The notes under the pieces were generated by a model. The model saw only the letters and a list, made by a program, of their open reading frames with translations. It was not told where the DNA came from and did no database searches. From positions 248,001 to 312,000 of the forward strand of contig NZ_CP114287.1 in the NCBI RefSeq assembly GCF_027111295.1: a stretch of DNA of 64,000 nucleotides, written 5' to 3'. Each line of letters starts with the position of its first letter. Position 1 is the stretch's first letter. Below are positions 38,736 to 46,657 of the stretch, in pieces. This stretch comes from Flavobacterium gelatinilyticum. Lineage in GTDB: Bacteria > Bacteroidota > Bacteroidia > Flavobacteriales > Flavobacteriaceae. A program made the position numbers and the translations under genes.

Positions 38736-38769
38736 CAAAGATATAAAAAAAGACTTTGTGTTAAAACAA
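38736..38769 (-). promoter_or_regulatory. Promoter of the 47-residue gene
   Basis: On the minus strand: TTG at 38769-38767, a 23-bp spacer, TATCTTTG at 38743-38736, with the start codon 15 bp further. The spacer is at the long end of the known range and overlaps the terminator of the upstream serine hydrolase gene. Confidence 0.5.
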
Positions 38770-38777
38770 AGTCTTTT
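38748..38777 (-). terminator. Terminator of the serine hydrolase gene
   Basis: On the minus strand AAAAGACTTTG/CAAAGTCTTTT, an 11-bp perfect stem with an 8-nt loop, then more T. It follows the stop at 38791 by 14 bp. Confidence 0.85.
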
Positions 38778-38790
38778 AAGAGTATAAAGT

Positions 38791-40221
38791 TTAAAATTTG
38801 AGAATTAGATTATTATCACCGTCAGATTCTCTGTTTATGGCATTTATTGGAGCTTGTATCCAGCCGCTTTTATTGATTACAAATTTAAACAGATGTGTTT
38901 CGTTTTTCTTAAACCTCGATTTTGGAATAATTAATTCAAAAGTATTTTTGTTTTTCTGAATCATTTGAAAATCTTTGTCATTAGGATTCCATTTATCAAA
39001 TGATCCTGCAATAGATACACTTTTAATCAAATTAGGATCTAAATTTTTATCGTGTTCATAAACGAAAACAACATTGTCATCAGTAAGTTTATATCCGTAA
39101 ATGCCAGATTTCGTTTTGTTTTCGGCAAGTAAATCATTTGAAAGCCTTATGACAGCTTCTCCTAAAGCTTCGGCTGTATTTTCATCGCTTATGTTTACAA
39201 TAATTGAAATACCCAGCTGGCGTTCGGGATAAATAATCAACATGTTTTGAGTTCCAAATGCACCGCCGTGCTTCCAGCAGTTTTGACCGTTTTGATCTAC
39301 TTCAATATAATCCCAAAAATACCCGTTCCAGGTTGTTGGGCTATTCAGGAGATTTCGCTGTGATTCTTTTACAATTTTGTTCTTTGTATTAAGTTCATAA
39401 TTAATGAATTTGGTTAAATCACCTAAAGTAGATTTTAATCTTCCGGCAGCTCCCCAAAGGTTGTCAGAGATACTCGGCATTAGAACTCCTTTCAGGTTGT
39501 AACCATTTGCAAGAGCGATATAAGGATTTAAGTTAATACCGGTTGAATTCATTTGAAGTTTTGAAAGAATATTTTCTTTTAAAAGCTCTTCATAACTTTT
39601 ATGATATACATTTTCTAAGATATGGGCTGTCAGATTAAGGCTTCCGTTGCTGTATTTGAATTTAGTTCCCGGTAAGGTATCTAATTTTATTGTTTTAAGA
39701 TCTTCAAAGAATTGCTTACGATTGTATGATTCGTCTATCTTTTTAAACGCCAGATAACTGCTGTCATTTCGGTTTTTTCTTAACTCGGCTGTATCGGGCA
39801 GATCTTTATCAAAACCGGTTTTAAAAGAAACTAAATCTTTTATTGTAATAGGAGTACCATTGTATTCTAAGTTAGGATATGAACCTGTAATATGTTTTCT
39901 TATATCGTCGTCCAGATTTAGTTTTCCTTCTAAAACAGCTTGAGATGCCAGCAGTCCGGTGAACAATTTTGTTATAGAAGCGACTTCAAAAACGGTATTG
40001 TTAGTGGCTGTATTGTCTTTTCCTTTGTCAATTTCTCCGTAATGTCTGGTGTATGTTTTTCCATTTTTTACAACGCCTATAGAAATTGAGTTGGCTTTTG
40101 ATTTTTCTGAAAGAATCGAAGCCGTTTTGTCCATTGCAATATAAATATTCTTTTCGGCCGCTTTTTGCTGGGCATTTCCAATAAATCCAGAACATAGGAA
40201 TATCGTAAGGATGTATTTCAT
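38791..40221 (-). CDS. Secreted serine hydrolase (class C beta-lactamase fold) with CBM48-like tail
   Basis: A 476-residue exported protein. The signal peptide IFLCSGFIGNAQ is followed by a class C beta-lactamase/esterase domain with S82-x-x-K85 (ASITKLF), Y190-S-N and K-H318-G-G, all intact. From about residue 380 a separate domain appears: VSIAGSFDKWNPNDKDFQM and HLFKFVINKSGWIQAP, the pattern of CBM48/AMPK glycogen-binding folds. The substrate is unknown; such enzymes may be peptidases or esterases, not antibiotic hydrolases. It is adjacent to the BlaI/M56 module, but has its own transcript end. Confidence 0.85.
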   Translation of the reverse strand: MKYILTIFLCSGFIGNAQQKAAEKNIYIAMDKTASILSEKSKANSISIGVVKNGKTYTRHYGEIDKGKDNTATNNTVFEVASITKLFTGLLASQAVLEGKLNLDDDIRKHITGSYPNLEYNGTPITIKDLVSFKTGFDKDLPDTAELRKNRNDSSYLAFKKIDESYNRKQFFEDLKTIKLDTLPGTKFKYSNGSLNLTAHILENVYHKSYEELLKENILSKLQMNSTGINLNPYIALANGYNLKGVLMPSISDNLWGAAGRLKSTLGDLTKFINYELNTKNKIVKESQRNLLNSPTTWNGYFWDYIEVDQNGQNCWKHGGAFGTQNMLIIYPERQLGISIIVNISDENTAEALGEAVIRLSNDLLAENKTKSGIYGYKLTDDNVVFVYEHDKNLDPNLIKSVSIAGSFDKWNPNDKDFQMIQKNKNTFELIIPKSRFKKNETHLFKFVINKSGWIQAPINAINRESDGDNNLILKF

Positions 40222-40258
40222 GATTGATATTTTAGGATTGAATTGTGTATCGAAAACA

Positions 40259-40289
40259 AAAGAACCAGTGTTTTGGGCACTGGTTCTTT
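40259..40289 (-). terminator. Terminator of the BlaI/M56 operon
   Basis: AAAGAACCAGTG/CACTGGTTCTTT, a 12-bp perfect stem with a 7-nt loop, followed on the minus strand by TTGTTTTC. Confidence 0.85.
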
Positions 40290-40306
40290 ATATTTAATTA
40301 AATCTG

Positions 40307-42169
40307 TTACGCCTTTTTATTTTCTTTCTCCCAGGCTTTTCTGTCTTTTTCTTGTTTTTTCATATCCTTTGCATGCTGCTTCATGTCTTTTGCGTGTTGC
40401 AGTATATCTTTTTCATGCTGTTTCATATCAAGTTCATATTGCTTCATGTCTTTTTCGTACTGTTTCATGTTTTGCTCGTATTCTTTAGCATTAAAACCGT
40501 CAAATTCGAATTTCATATTAGTATTGAATTTCTCCATTTTAGTATTGAATTGTTCCATGGCAATTTCATACTGCTCCATCTGTTTTTCGAAAATAGCTTC
40601 ACGTTGTGACATAACTGCTTCTAATTGTTTTTCGTAAGCTGATAAATCCGGTTCAAAAGCTTCCATTTTTCTTTCAAATTCTGCCATTTCTTTATTGAAT
40701 TTATCCATAGCAGTTTTATCGTTATGATTTTTTGGGAATTTTGGCGGTTTTGGCATTTTCGACATGTCAATAGCCGGAACAGGAGGCATTGGTCCACTTG
40801 GAAATGACGGAGCAACAGGCGGTACCGGCGGTACAGGAGAAACTGCATCATTTACTGCTACAGGATCTTCTTCTCCTTCAGAATCTCCAAAATATCGGGT
40901 AGTTGTAACATTGCGAATAACAGGAGGATTGTTAATTTGATCGCCTGTAACCAGCGCAATATCTTTGCTGCCATCTTCATCTTCACTTAATACAATATTA
41001 CAGTCTTTTATGGCATTATTACCGTTCATTTCAACAATCTGAATTTTACCGTTTTCTTTTACAATACGTACTTTAATACCGGTAATTTCATTTTTACTGT
41101 TTCTTTTTAAATCAGAAATAGCAATGTCTACATTGTGTTCTGTTTTTAATTTTGCAGTTAAATCTTTTAATTCCTGATCTGTAGTCGATTTTGTGATTTT
41201 AAAAATTTCAGAATCCTGATTTTTAACTCTGGCAATTTCGTTTTGTTCAGCCGTCTTTTTCTCCTGTGCAATTGTTTTAATCTGAAATGAAAGGACAAAT
41301 GCTCCAAGTGCCGGAATTATGGCATAATACTTCCAGTAATTCCATTTTTTTGATTGATTTTTGTTTAACATGACAATTCGTTTTTTGATTAATGATTGAT
41401 AAAAATGATTGGTGATGGCAACACAAGTATCATGTGTTGTAATTTTTAAAAGCGTGTATTGATACGCTTTTTTGTCGGCAATTTTTTTAGAAGCCTCGCT
41501 GTCTGCAATAAATTCCAGGTTTTGAAGGATTGCTTTTTTGTAAAGCCAGATAATTGGGTTGAACCAGAAAAGAATACAAAAAATACGTGAAATTAGTACA
41601 TCTATCGTGTGATGCTGATCACTGTGTACCTTTTCATGCTCCAGAATATTCTGTAATTCTGCTTCGCTGTACAGTGATGAGTTGTACACGATATAATCGA
41701 AATAAGAAAATGGAGCAATGTTTTCATTGATATCTATAAATTTAAAATCAGCCTGCTGTTCTACTTTTTTGCCTTTTAAAACCGAATTCAGACTATAGAA
41801 ATCAATAGCAAATTTTAGCATAAAAGCGGCAAATCCTAATGTGTAAATTACGATAGAAACCATATTCCAGTCGATTTCAAAAGTTTTTTCTTCAATACCC
41901 TGCGGATTCGCATTATACGATGCAGCTGTATAAGCAGGAGATGAGTTCAAAACATAAGTTGAAGGAGCATAACTTACCGGTGCCGGATCTATCCAGATTA
42001 CTTTTGTATAGATGATAAAAGGCAGAATAACCGATGTTAACAATCCGGCAAGCAGGAACCATCTGCTGCTGGTAAAGAATGTTTCTTTGCGTAATAAAAA
42101 ATAATAAGCAAAATAAAACAAGGCAGTTAAGCCGCTTGCTTTTGCGATAAAAATAAAAAGTGCTTCCAT
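40307..42169 (-). CDS. M56 (BlaR1-like) membrane metallopeptidase with coiled-coil tail
   Basis: A 620-residue protein. It has four N-terminal membrane segments (around 5-25, 37-58, 103-125, 190-212), the zinc motif HEKVH at 178-182 and a downstream Glu in LEFIADSEA (about 219). After a further helix (YAIIPALGAFVLSF) comes a periplasmic region. This ends in Pro-rich VPPVPPVAPSFPSGP and a long coiled coil with repeats like MKQYEKDMKQYELD and MKQHAKDMKKQEKD. BlaR1 proteases cut the BlaI repressor when a signal binds outside; here there is no penicillin-binding sensor domain. It is the last gene of the duplicated module. Confidence 0.88.
   Translation of the reverse strand: MEALFIFIAKASGLTALFYFAYYFLLRKETFFTSSRWFLLAGLLTSVILPFIIYTKVIWIDPAPVSYAPSTYVLNSSPAYTAASYNANPQGIEEKTFEIDWNMVSIVIYTLGFAAFMLKFAIDFYSLNSVLKGKKVEQQADFKFIDINENIAPFSYFDYIVYNSSLYSEAELQNILEHEKVHSDQHHTIDVLISRIFCILFWFNPIIWLYKKAILQNLEFIADSEASKKIADKKAYQYTLLKITTHDTCVAITNHFYQSLIKKRIVMLNKNQSKKWNYWKYYAIIPALGAFVLSFQIKTIAQEKKTAEQNEIARVKNQDSEIFKITKSTTDQELKDLTAKLKTEHNVDIAISDLKRNSKNEITGIKVRIVKENGKIQIVEMNGNNAIKDCNIVLSEDEDGSKDIALVTGDQINNPPVIRNVTTTRYFGDSEGEEDPVAVNDAVSPVPPVPPVAPSFPSGPMPPVPAIDMSKMPKPPKFPKNHNDKTAMDKFNKEMAEFERKMEAFEPDLSAYEKQLEAVMSQREAIFEKQMEQYEIAMEQFNTKMEKFNTNMKFEFDGFNAKEYEQNMKQYEKDMKQYELDMKQHEKDILQHAKDMKQHAKDMKKQEKDRKAWEKENKKA
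41346..41425. repeat. 80-bp segment identical to 43381-43460 (copy A)
   Basis: A perfectly identical 80-bp block shared by the two M56 genes, coding for the part ending in NHFYQSLIKKRIVMLNKNQS. Flanking sequence differs at many silent sites. Confidence 0.9.
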
Positions 42170-42188
42170 AGTCCTTATTTTTCTTGTT

Positions 42189-42557
42189 TTATTTCTCTTC
42201 TTTAGGATTTTCGATCATGGCCAGGATTTCCCTTAATTCGTCTGCAGAGATTTTTTCTTCTTTGGCAAAAAACGAAACCATATTTTTATACGAACTGTTG
42301 AAATAATTATCAATAGCCGTGTTCATATACTTTTTACTGTAAGCTTCAAGGGTAACAGCCGGATAATACTGATGAGTGTTTCCAAAAGCATTATGAGATA
42401 CAAAACCTTTTTCTTCCAGATTTCGGACAATGGTCGAAAGTGTATTATAATGCGGCTGATCTTCGGTTATTTCGGCCTGGATTTCTTTTACAAAAGCCTT
42501 TTTAAGCTTCCATAAAATATGCATTATTTCCTCTTCTTTGTTGGTTAGTTTTTGCAT
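42189..42557 (-). CDS. BlaI/MecI-type repressor (second copy)
   Basis: A 122-residue winged-helix repressor. The N-terminal helix-turn-helix (LTNKEEEIMHILWKLKKAFVKEI, TLSTIVRNLEEKGFV) fits the BlaI/MecI/CopY family, and the C-terminal helices form the dimer and protease-cleavage part. It differs from the copy at 44208-44576 at only about six residues. It lies 19 bp before the downstream M56 gene. No operator is seen directly upstream, so it depends on the shared operon promoter. Confidence 0.93.
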   Translation of the reverse strand: MQKLTNKEEEIMHILWKLKKAFVKEIQAEITEDQPHYNTLSTIVRNLEEKGFVSHNAFGNTHQYYPAVTLEAYSKKYMNTAIDNYFNSSYKNMVSFFAKEEKISADELREILAMIENPKEEK

Positions 42558-42581
42558 ATTCCGGTTTTTTGGTTAAGACTG

Positions 42582-44165
42582 TTATTTGCGGGTTTCAATT
42601 TCAATTACACCGTTTCCGCCGCGATCACCATATTTGTTTAGAGCATCGGTTCCGGTGTATACACTCATACTCTTGATGTTTTTTGAAGGAAGATCTTCCA
42701 GATTAAAATCCTTTGGCATTTCTTTTCCATCAATAATTAAAAGCTGAAATCCTTGTTTCATATTCGATTTTGCTCCATTTGAAACCACAACAGTTGATGC
42801 GTCTCCCACAGTGATTGTATTAGTCGTGTTGTTATCATGAGATGTTACAACAGTGCTAGTATTTGTAGTAGTATGAGTGTTAGTTTTTGTACTAACATTA
42901 ATATTAGTGTCGACATGGCTGTTTTGTTTTTGTTTAAGTTTATTGCTTACTGCGGTTTTTGGATCTTTATTCTGCTTTTCATCTATAGTTTGAATTCCTA
43001 TTTTTTTGTCTCCGTTCTTATAGGTTATGACTACTACGCCAAATTCGTTTATTGTTTCATCATCAGATGATTGTACAGATTTTGCACGCTGGCTTCCTTT
43101 TTTAATATCAACTACAAGAGAAGTTAGCTGGTTTGAAGCATTTCGCTTAATTTCGGAGATTTCAAACTTAATATTATGAAGCTTTTTCAGATTTTCTTTG
43201 ATTTCTTCTAATTCAGTATCTGTGGTGTTTTTTCTTATTTTGTAAACGTCTACAGATTGAATATTCGAATCATTTTCTTGTACAATTTGCGGTTTTTCTT
43301 TGGCAATTACTTCAATTTGAAATAAGAAAATAAACCCTGCAAGTACCGGAACCACTGTGTAATACTTCCAGTAGTTTCTCTTTTTTGATTGATTTTTGTT
43401 TAACATGACAATTCGTTTTTTGATTAATGATTGATAAAAATGATTGGTGATGGCAACACAGCTTTCCTGCGTTGTTATTTTTAAAAGCGTATACTGATAT
43501 GCTTTTTTGTCTGATATTTTTTCTGCAGCTTCTTTATCTGCAATAAATTCTAAGTTTTGTGTAACTGCTTTTTTGTAAAGCCAGATTATCGGATTGAACC
43601 AAAAAATCACAGAAAAAAGACGCATAATAAGTACATCGATCGTATGATTCTGGTCGCTGTGTACTTTTTCATGCTCAATAATATTTTCCAGTTCTAATTC
43701 CGTGTACATTGATGAGTTGTACACGATATATTCGAAATAGGAGAAGGGCGCAATGTTTTCGCTGGTATCTATAAATTTAAAGTCGGCTTGCTGTTGGATT
43801 TTTTTGCCTTTTAAAACCAGCTGCAGATTATAAAAATCCAATGCAAATTTTATAAAATGAACTAATAGACCAATTATATAGATAATCAGAATAATATAAA
43901 GTCCATAATTAACAGAATCTGTGGCATTGATGTTCTGTACTGAATTCTGCTGTGTTATATTGATATTGGTTAAAGGTTCAGCATCAATCCAGACGATTCT
44001 TTTAAAGGAAAGAAAAGGAAGTACAGCCGAAATAATCAATCCGCTGATTAGAAACCAGCGATTACTGCTGAAAAAGGTTTCTTTTCGAAGAAGAAAATAA
44101 TAAGCGCCATAAAATAATAAAAGTAAACCGGCCGATTTTGCGATATATAAATAAAGTGCTTCCAT
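42582..44165 (-). CDS. M56 (BlaR1-like) membrane metallopeptidase with plug-like C-terminus
   Basis: A 527-residue sister of the 40307-42169 gene. It has the same membrane layout and HEKVH at 165-169 with LEFIADKEA. The end is different: Thr/Asn-rich linkers, then GFQLLIIDGKEMPKDF...KNIKSMSVYTGTDALNKYG and DRGGNGVIEIETRK. This last part resembles the plug motif of TonB-dependent receptors. It likely senses an envelope signal through the exposed part and cleaves BlaI. It shares an 80-bp identical stretch with its sister. Confidence 0.88.
   Translation of the reverse strand: MEALYLYIAKSAGLLLLFYGAYYFLLRKETFFSSNRWFLISGLIISAVLPFLSFKRIVWIDAEPLTNINITQQNSVQNINATDSVNYGLYIILIIYIIGLLVHFIKFALDFYNLQLVLKGKKIQQQADFKFIDTSENIAPFSYFEYIVYNSSMYTELELENIIEHEKVHSDQNHTIDVLIMRLFSVIFWFNPIIWLYKKAVTQNLEFIADKEAAEKISDKKAYQYTLLKITTQESCVAITNHFYQSLIKKRIVMLNKNQSKKRNYWKYYTVVPVLAGFIFLFQIEVIAKEKPQIVQENDSNIQSVDVYKIRKNTTDTELEEIKENLKKLHNIKFEISEIKRNASNQLTSLVVDIKKGSQRAKSVQSSDDETINEFGVVVITYKNGDKKIGIQTIDEKQNKDPKTAVSNKLKQKQNSHVDTNINVSTKTNTHTTTNTSTVVTSHDNNTTNTITVGDASTVVVSNGAKSNMKQGFQLLIIDGKEMPKDFNLEDLPSKNIKSMSVYTGTDALNKYGDRGGNGVIEIETRK
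43381..43460. repeat. 80-bp segment identical to 41346-41425 (copy B)
   Basis: The partner of the block at 41346-41425. All 80 bases match, including silent codon positions. Confidence 0.9.
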
Positions 44166-44207
44166 AATTATTCTTTTCTAAGGGTTATCCGGATTATTAC
44201 TGCTTAA

Positions 44208-44576
44208 TTATTTTTTGTCTTTTGGGTTTTCGATCATCTCCAGAATTTCACGTAATTCATCGGCAGAAATTTTTTCTTCTTTGGCAAAAAATGAAACCAT
44301 ATTTTTATACGAACTGTTGAAATAATTATCAATAGCGGTTTTCATGTATTTTTTGCTGTACGCTTCGAGAGTGACAACCGGATAATATTGATGCGTGTTT
44401 CCAAATGCATTGTGCGCCACAAAACCCTTTTCCTCCAGATTTCGAACAATTGTCGAAAGTGTATTATAATGCGGCTGGTCTTCAGTTATTTCTGCCTGAA
44501 TTTCTTTTACGAATGCTTTTTTCAGCTTCCATAAAATGTGCATTATCTCTTCTTCTTTGTTGGTTAACTTTTGCAT
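44208..44576 (-). CDS. BlaI/MecI-type repressor (first copy)
   Basis: A 122-residue winged-helix repressor, first gene of the operon blaI / M56 / blaI / M56. It has the same domains as its near-identical copy. The promoter lies 18-48 bp upstream and is covered by three dyads of the form AACTA-N6-TAGTT, so autorepression is very likely. When a signal activates the M56 protease, cleavage of the repressor would free the operon. Targets elsewhere in the genome would carry the same dyad. Confidence 0.93.
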   Translation of the reverse strand: MQKLTNKEEEIMHILWKLKKAFVKEIQAEITEDQPHYNTLSTIVRNLEEKGFVAHNAFGNTHQYYPVVTLEAYSKKYMKTAIDNYFNSSYKNMVSFFAKEEKISADELREILEMIENPKDKK

Positions 44577-44593
44577 GTTTTCTAATTTTAATT

Positions 44594-44624
44594 CAAACCT
44601 ACAACTATTTTTTTAGTTACACAA
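44594..44624 (-). promoter_or_regulatory. Promoter of the BlaI/M56 operon
   Basis: On the minus strand TTG at 44624-44622, a 20-bp spacer, TAGGTTTG at 44601-44594, then ATG at 44576. Both elements match the Bacteroidota consensus. Confidence 0.75.
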
Positions 44625-44658
44625 CTATAAATATAGTTATTTAACTAAAAATTTCGTT
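44603..44658. promoter_or_regulatory. Three BlaI operator dyads at 20-bp spacing
   Basis: AACTA-N6-TAGTT occurs at 44603-44618 and 44623-44638, and with one mismatch (TCGTT) at 44643-44658. Starts are exactly 20 bp apart, about two DNA turns. Site 1 lies between -33 and -7, site 2 covers -33, site 3 lies upstream. Repressor dimers would stack on one face and block RNA polymerase. Confidence 0.75.
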
Positions 44659-44742
44659 GTTAAATAAAATTAAAGCACAAAAAAGCGATTCAGAATCAAA
44701 GTTAATGATTTGAATTTTAAGTATTTATATGTAAAAGTGATT

Positions 44743-45960
44743 TTATTTGATTTTCTCCGAAGCCAATTCTTTTTTAATCCAGAAGCAGCAGGAAGTTGCC
44801 AGAATACCTATGCAAGCCATAAATAACCAGTTGATTTGATAGCCAAAATCAGAAATGATTTCAAAACCTACCTTAGAGCTTATAATATGTGCCAGACTAA
44901 AACTCATCGTGTACAAAGCCATATAACGTCCTTCCTGACCGCGAGGCGCGCGGCTAAGAGCAAATGCATTTGAAAAAGGAAAGGTTAAAATTTCTCCAAT
45001 CGAAATGCAAATCATACTGATTACCAGGATTCCGGCCCAGATATTAATCATTAAAAGCAGAAAACTAAAGGCCATTACAAAAGATCCAATTATGATAATC
45101 CTGATTTTAGGAAATCCTTTTCTTTCCATAAAACCTACCGCAGGCATTTCTAAGGCAAAAATCATAAGACCGTTTAAAGTCATTAATAATCCGGTTTGAA
45201 ATTCGCTTAATCCGTATTTTTCATTATGATATAAAGGTAAAGTGGTAAAAAGCTGAAAAAATATCATAGCCGTTATAAAACTCACAAACAGAAAAACCCA
45301 GAATATTTTATCGTGAAAAACAGATTTAGTATCAGCAGCGCTTTCGGCTTTATCATCATGTTCTACTTTTTTCTTTTCTTTTACTAATAAAGCAAAAATG
45401 GATATCGAAATAATACAAGAAGCGCCATCGACCCAGAAAAGTCCTGAATAGCCCATTCCCATAATAATTAATCCTCCAAGTGCAGGACCGGCAGCAAAAC
45501 CTAAATTCACGGCTAGACGAACCAGAGTTAAAGCGCGGGTTCTGTTTTCTGGTTTGGCATAAGCGCCCAATGAGACAAACATAGCCGGGCGAAACATATC
45601 TGCAATCGTCATTAATACGAACATCGCAATACAAAGTGTCCAGAAAGTGGTAATGTACTGTACGAAGAATAATGAAACCCCGCTTGTAAACAAACTGAAA
45701 ATCATGATTTTGTAAAACCCTATTTTGTCCGAAAGTTTACCTCCAAGCCAGGAACCCAGCATTGACCCAAAACCAAAAGATACCATAATCCAGCCTACCT
45801 GATTGTATGTAAAATGAAGATCCTCTTTTAAATATTTTGATAAAAAAGGCAGTACCATAGTGCCGGCACGATTTATAAAAGTAATTAAAGTAAGTATCCA
45901 AATTTCTCTTGTAAATCCTCTAAAGTTGTTGATGTAATGTGAAAAAGCGGTTTTAAGCAT
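44743..45960 (-). CDS. MFS transporter, DHA1/MdtH-like
   Basis: A 405-residue inner-membrane transporter with about 12 helices. The motif-A-like loop GSWLGGKLSDKIGFYK lies after helix 2, and RALTLVRLAVNLGFAAGPALGG (motif C-like, GPALGG) marks a drug:proton antiporter type. It may export small hydrophobic compounds; the substrate is unknown. It sits close to the BlaI module but with a separate promoter-like element. Confidence 0.82.
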   Translation of the reverse strand: MLKTAFSHYINNFRGFTREIWILTLITFINRAGTMVLPFLSKYLKEDLHFTYNQVGWIMVSFGFGSMLGSWLGGKLSDKIGFYKIMIFSLFTSGVSLFFVQYITTFWTLCIAMFVLMTIADMFRPAMFVSLGAYAKPENRTRALTLVRLAVNLGFAAGPALGGLIIMGMGYSGLFWVDGASCIISISIFALLVKEKKKVEHDDKAESAADTKSVFHDKIFWVFLFVSFITAMIFFQLFTTLPLYHNEKYGLSEFQTGLLMTLNGLMIFALEMPAVGFMERKGFPKIRIIIIGSFVMAFSFLLLMINIWAGILVISMICISIGEILTFPFSNAFALSRAPRGQEGRYMALYTMSFSLAHIISSKVGFEIISDFGYQINWLFMACIGILATSCCFWIKKELASEKIK

Positions 45961-45980
45961 TATAATTGTTCTATTTACAG

Positions 45981-45988
45981 CAAAGTTA
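45981..45988 (-). promoter_or_regulatory. -7 element TAACTTTG for the MFS gene
   Basis: An exact match on the minus strand, 20 bp before the ATG at 45960. The -33 TTG is missing. Confidence 0.45.
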
Positions 45989-46011
45989 GAAAACTTTGTA
46001 ACTTAGAACGG

Positions 46012-46042
46012 TTGTCGCTTTGTTACTTTTAAACTATTTTTG
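46012..46042 (+). promoter_or_regulatory. Promoter of the DUF1684 gene
   Basis: TTG at 46012-46014, a 20-bp spacer, TATTTTTG at 46035-46042. The TTG at 46040, sometimes taken as a start codon, is part of the -7 element, so translation starts at ATG 46058. Confidence 0.75.
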
Positions 46043-46057
46043 CAGAAAATTTTCAAG

Positions 46058-46657
46058 ATGAAAGATTGCTTAATCCTAATTGGTCTTCTGACTTTTAGCT
46101 TTGGTTTCAGCCAAAAGAAATTTGATCGTACTGAAGCCGAAAAGTTTCAAAAGCAGATTAACTCAGAATATGCTGATCCAAAAACAAGCCCGTTAATGGA
46201 GGAAGATTTAAAGTCTTTTAAAACTTTAGATTTTTATCCTATAGACAGTAAGTATTTTGTAAATGCGAAGTTTGAAAAAGCAAAAAATGAGAAGGTTTTT
46301 GAAATGAAAACCACCGGAACCAGAACGCCTCAATACATAAAATACGGAACTTTATCTTTTACTCTGAATGGTAAAGATATGAAGCTCAATGTTTACCGAA
46401 ATATTGAACTTTCTAAAAAAGAGGAATATAAAGATCATTTATTTCTGCCTTTTTTAGATTTAACCTGTGGAAAAGAAAGTTATATAGGCGGACGTTACAT
46501 TGATTTAAAAATCCCGAAAGGAAAAACAATTGCTGTCGATTTTAATCAGGCCTATAATCCGTATTGCGCCTATAATCATAAATATTCTTGTCCGCTTGTT
46601 CCTCTTGAGAACGATTTAAAAGTAGAAATTAGAGCAGGAGTGAAAACTTTTCATTAA
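46058..46657 (+). CDS. DUF1684 family secreted protein
   Basis: A 199-residue protein (from ATG 46058) with a signal peptide (LILIGLLTFSFGFSQ) and a DUF1684 domain. Conserved motifs are YIKYGTLSFTLNGK, LFLPFLDLTCGKESYIGGRYIDL and the C-terminal signature VDFNQAYNPYCAYNHKYSCPLVPLEN, with Cys residues that could bind metal or form a disulphide. The function of the family is unknown. The stop overlaps the ATG of the TatD gene (TAATG), so the two are translationally coupled. Confidence 0.85.
   Translation: MKDCLILIGLLTFSFGFSQKKFDRTEAEKFQKQINSEYADPKTSPLMEEDLKSFKTLDFYPIDSKYFVNAKFEKAKNEKVFEMKTTGTRTPQYIKYGTLSFTLNGKDMKLNVYRNIELSKKEEYKDHLFLPFLDLTCGKESYIGGRYIDLKIPKGKTIAVDFNQAYNPYCAYNHKYSCPLVPLENDLKVEIRAGVKTFH

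Noticed and set aside
40243..40851. Overlapping ORFs on the opposite strand of the coiled-coil part of the M56 gene.
   Set aside because: They mirror the repeated heptads and have no independent motif.
38791..44576. A classical beta-lactamase resistance locus (bla gene next to BlaI and BlaR1).
   Set aside because: The serine hydrolase has its own transcript end and a carbohydrate-binding-like tail, and the M56 proteins lack the penicillin-binding sensor domain.
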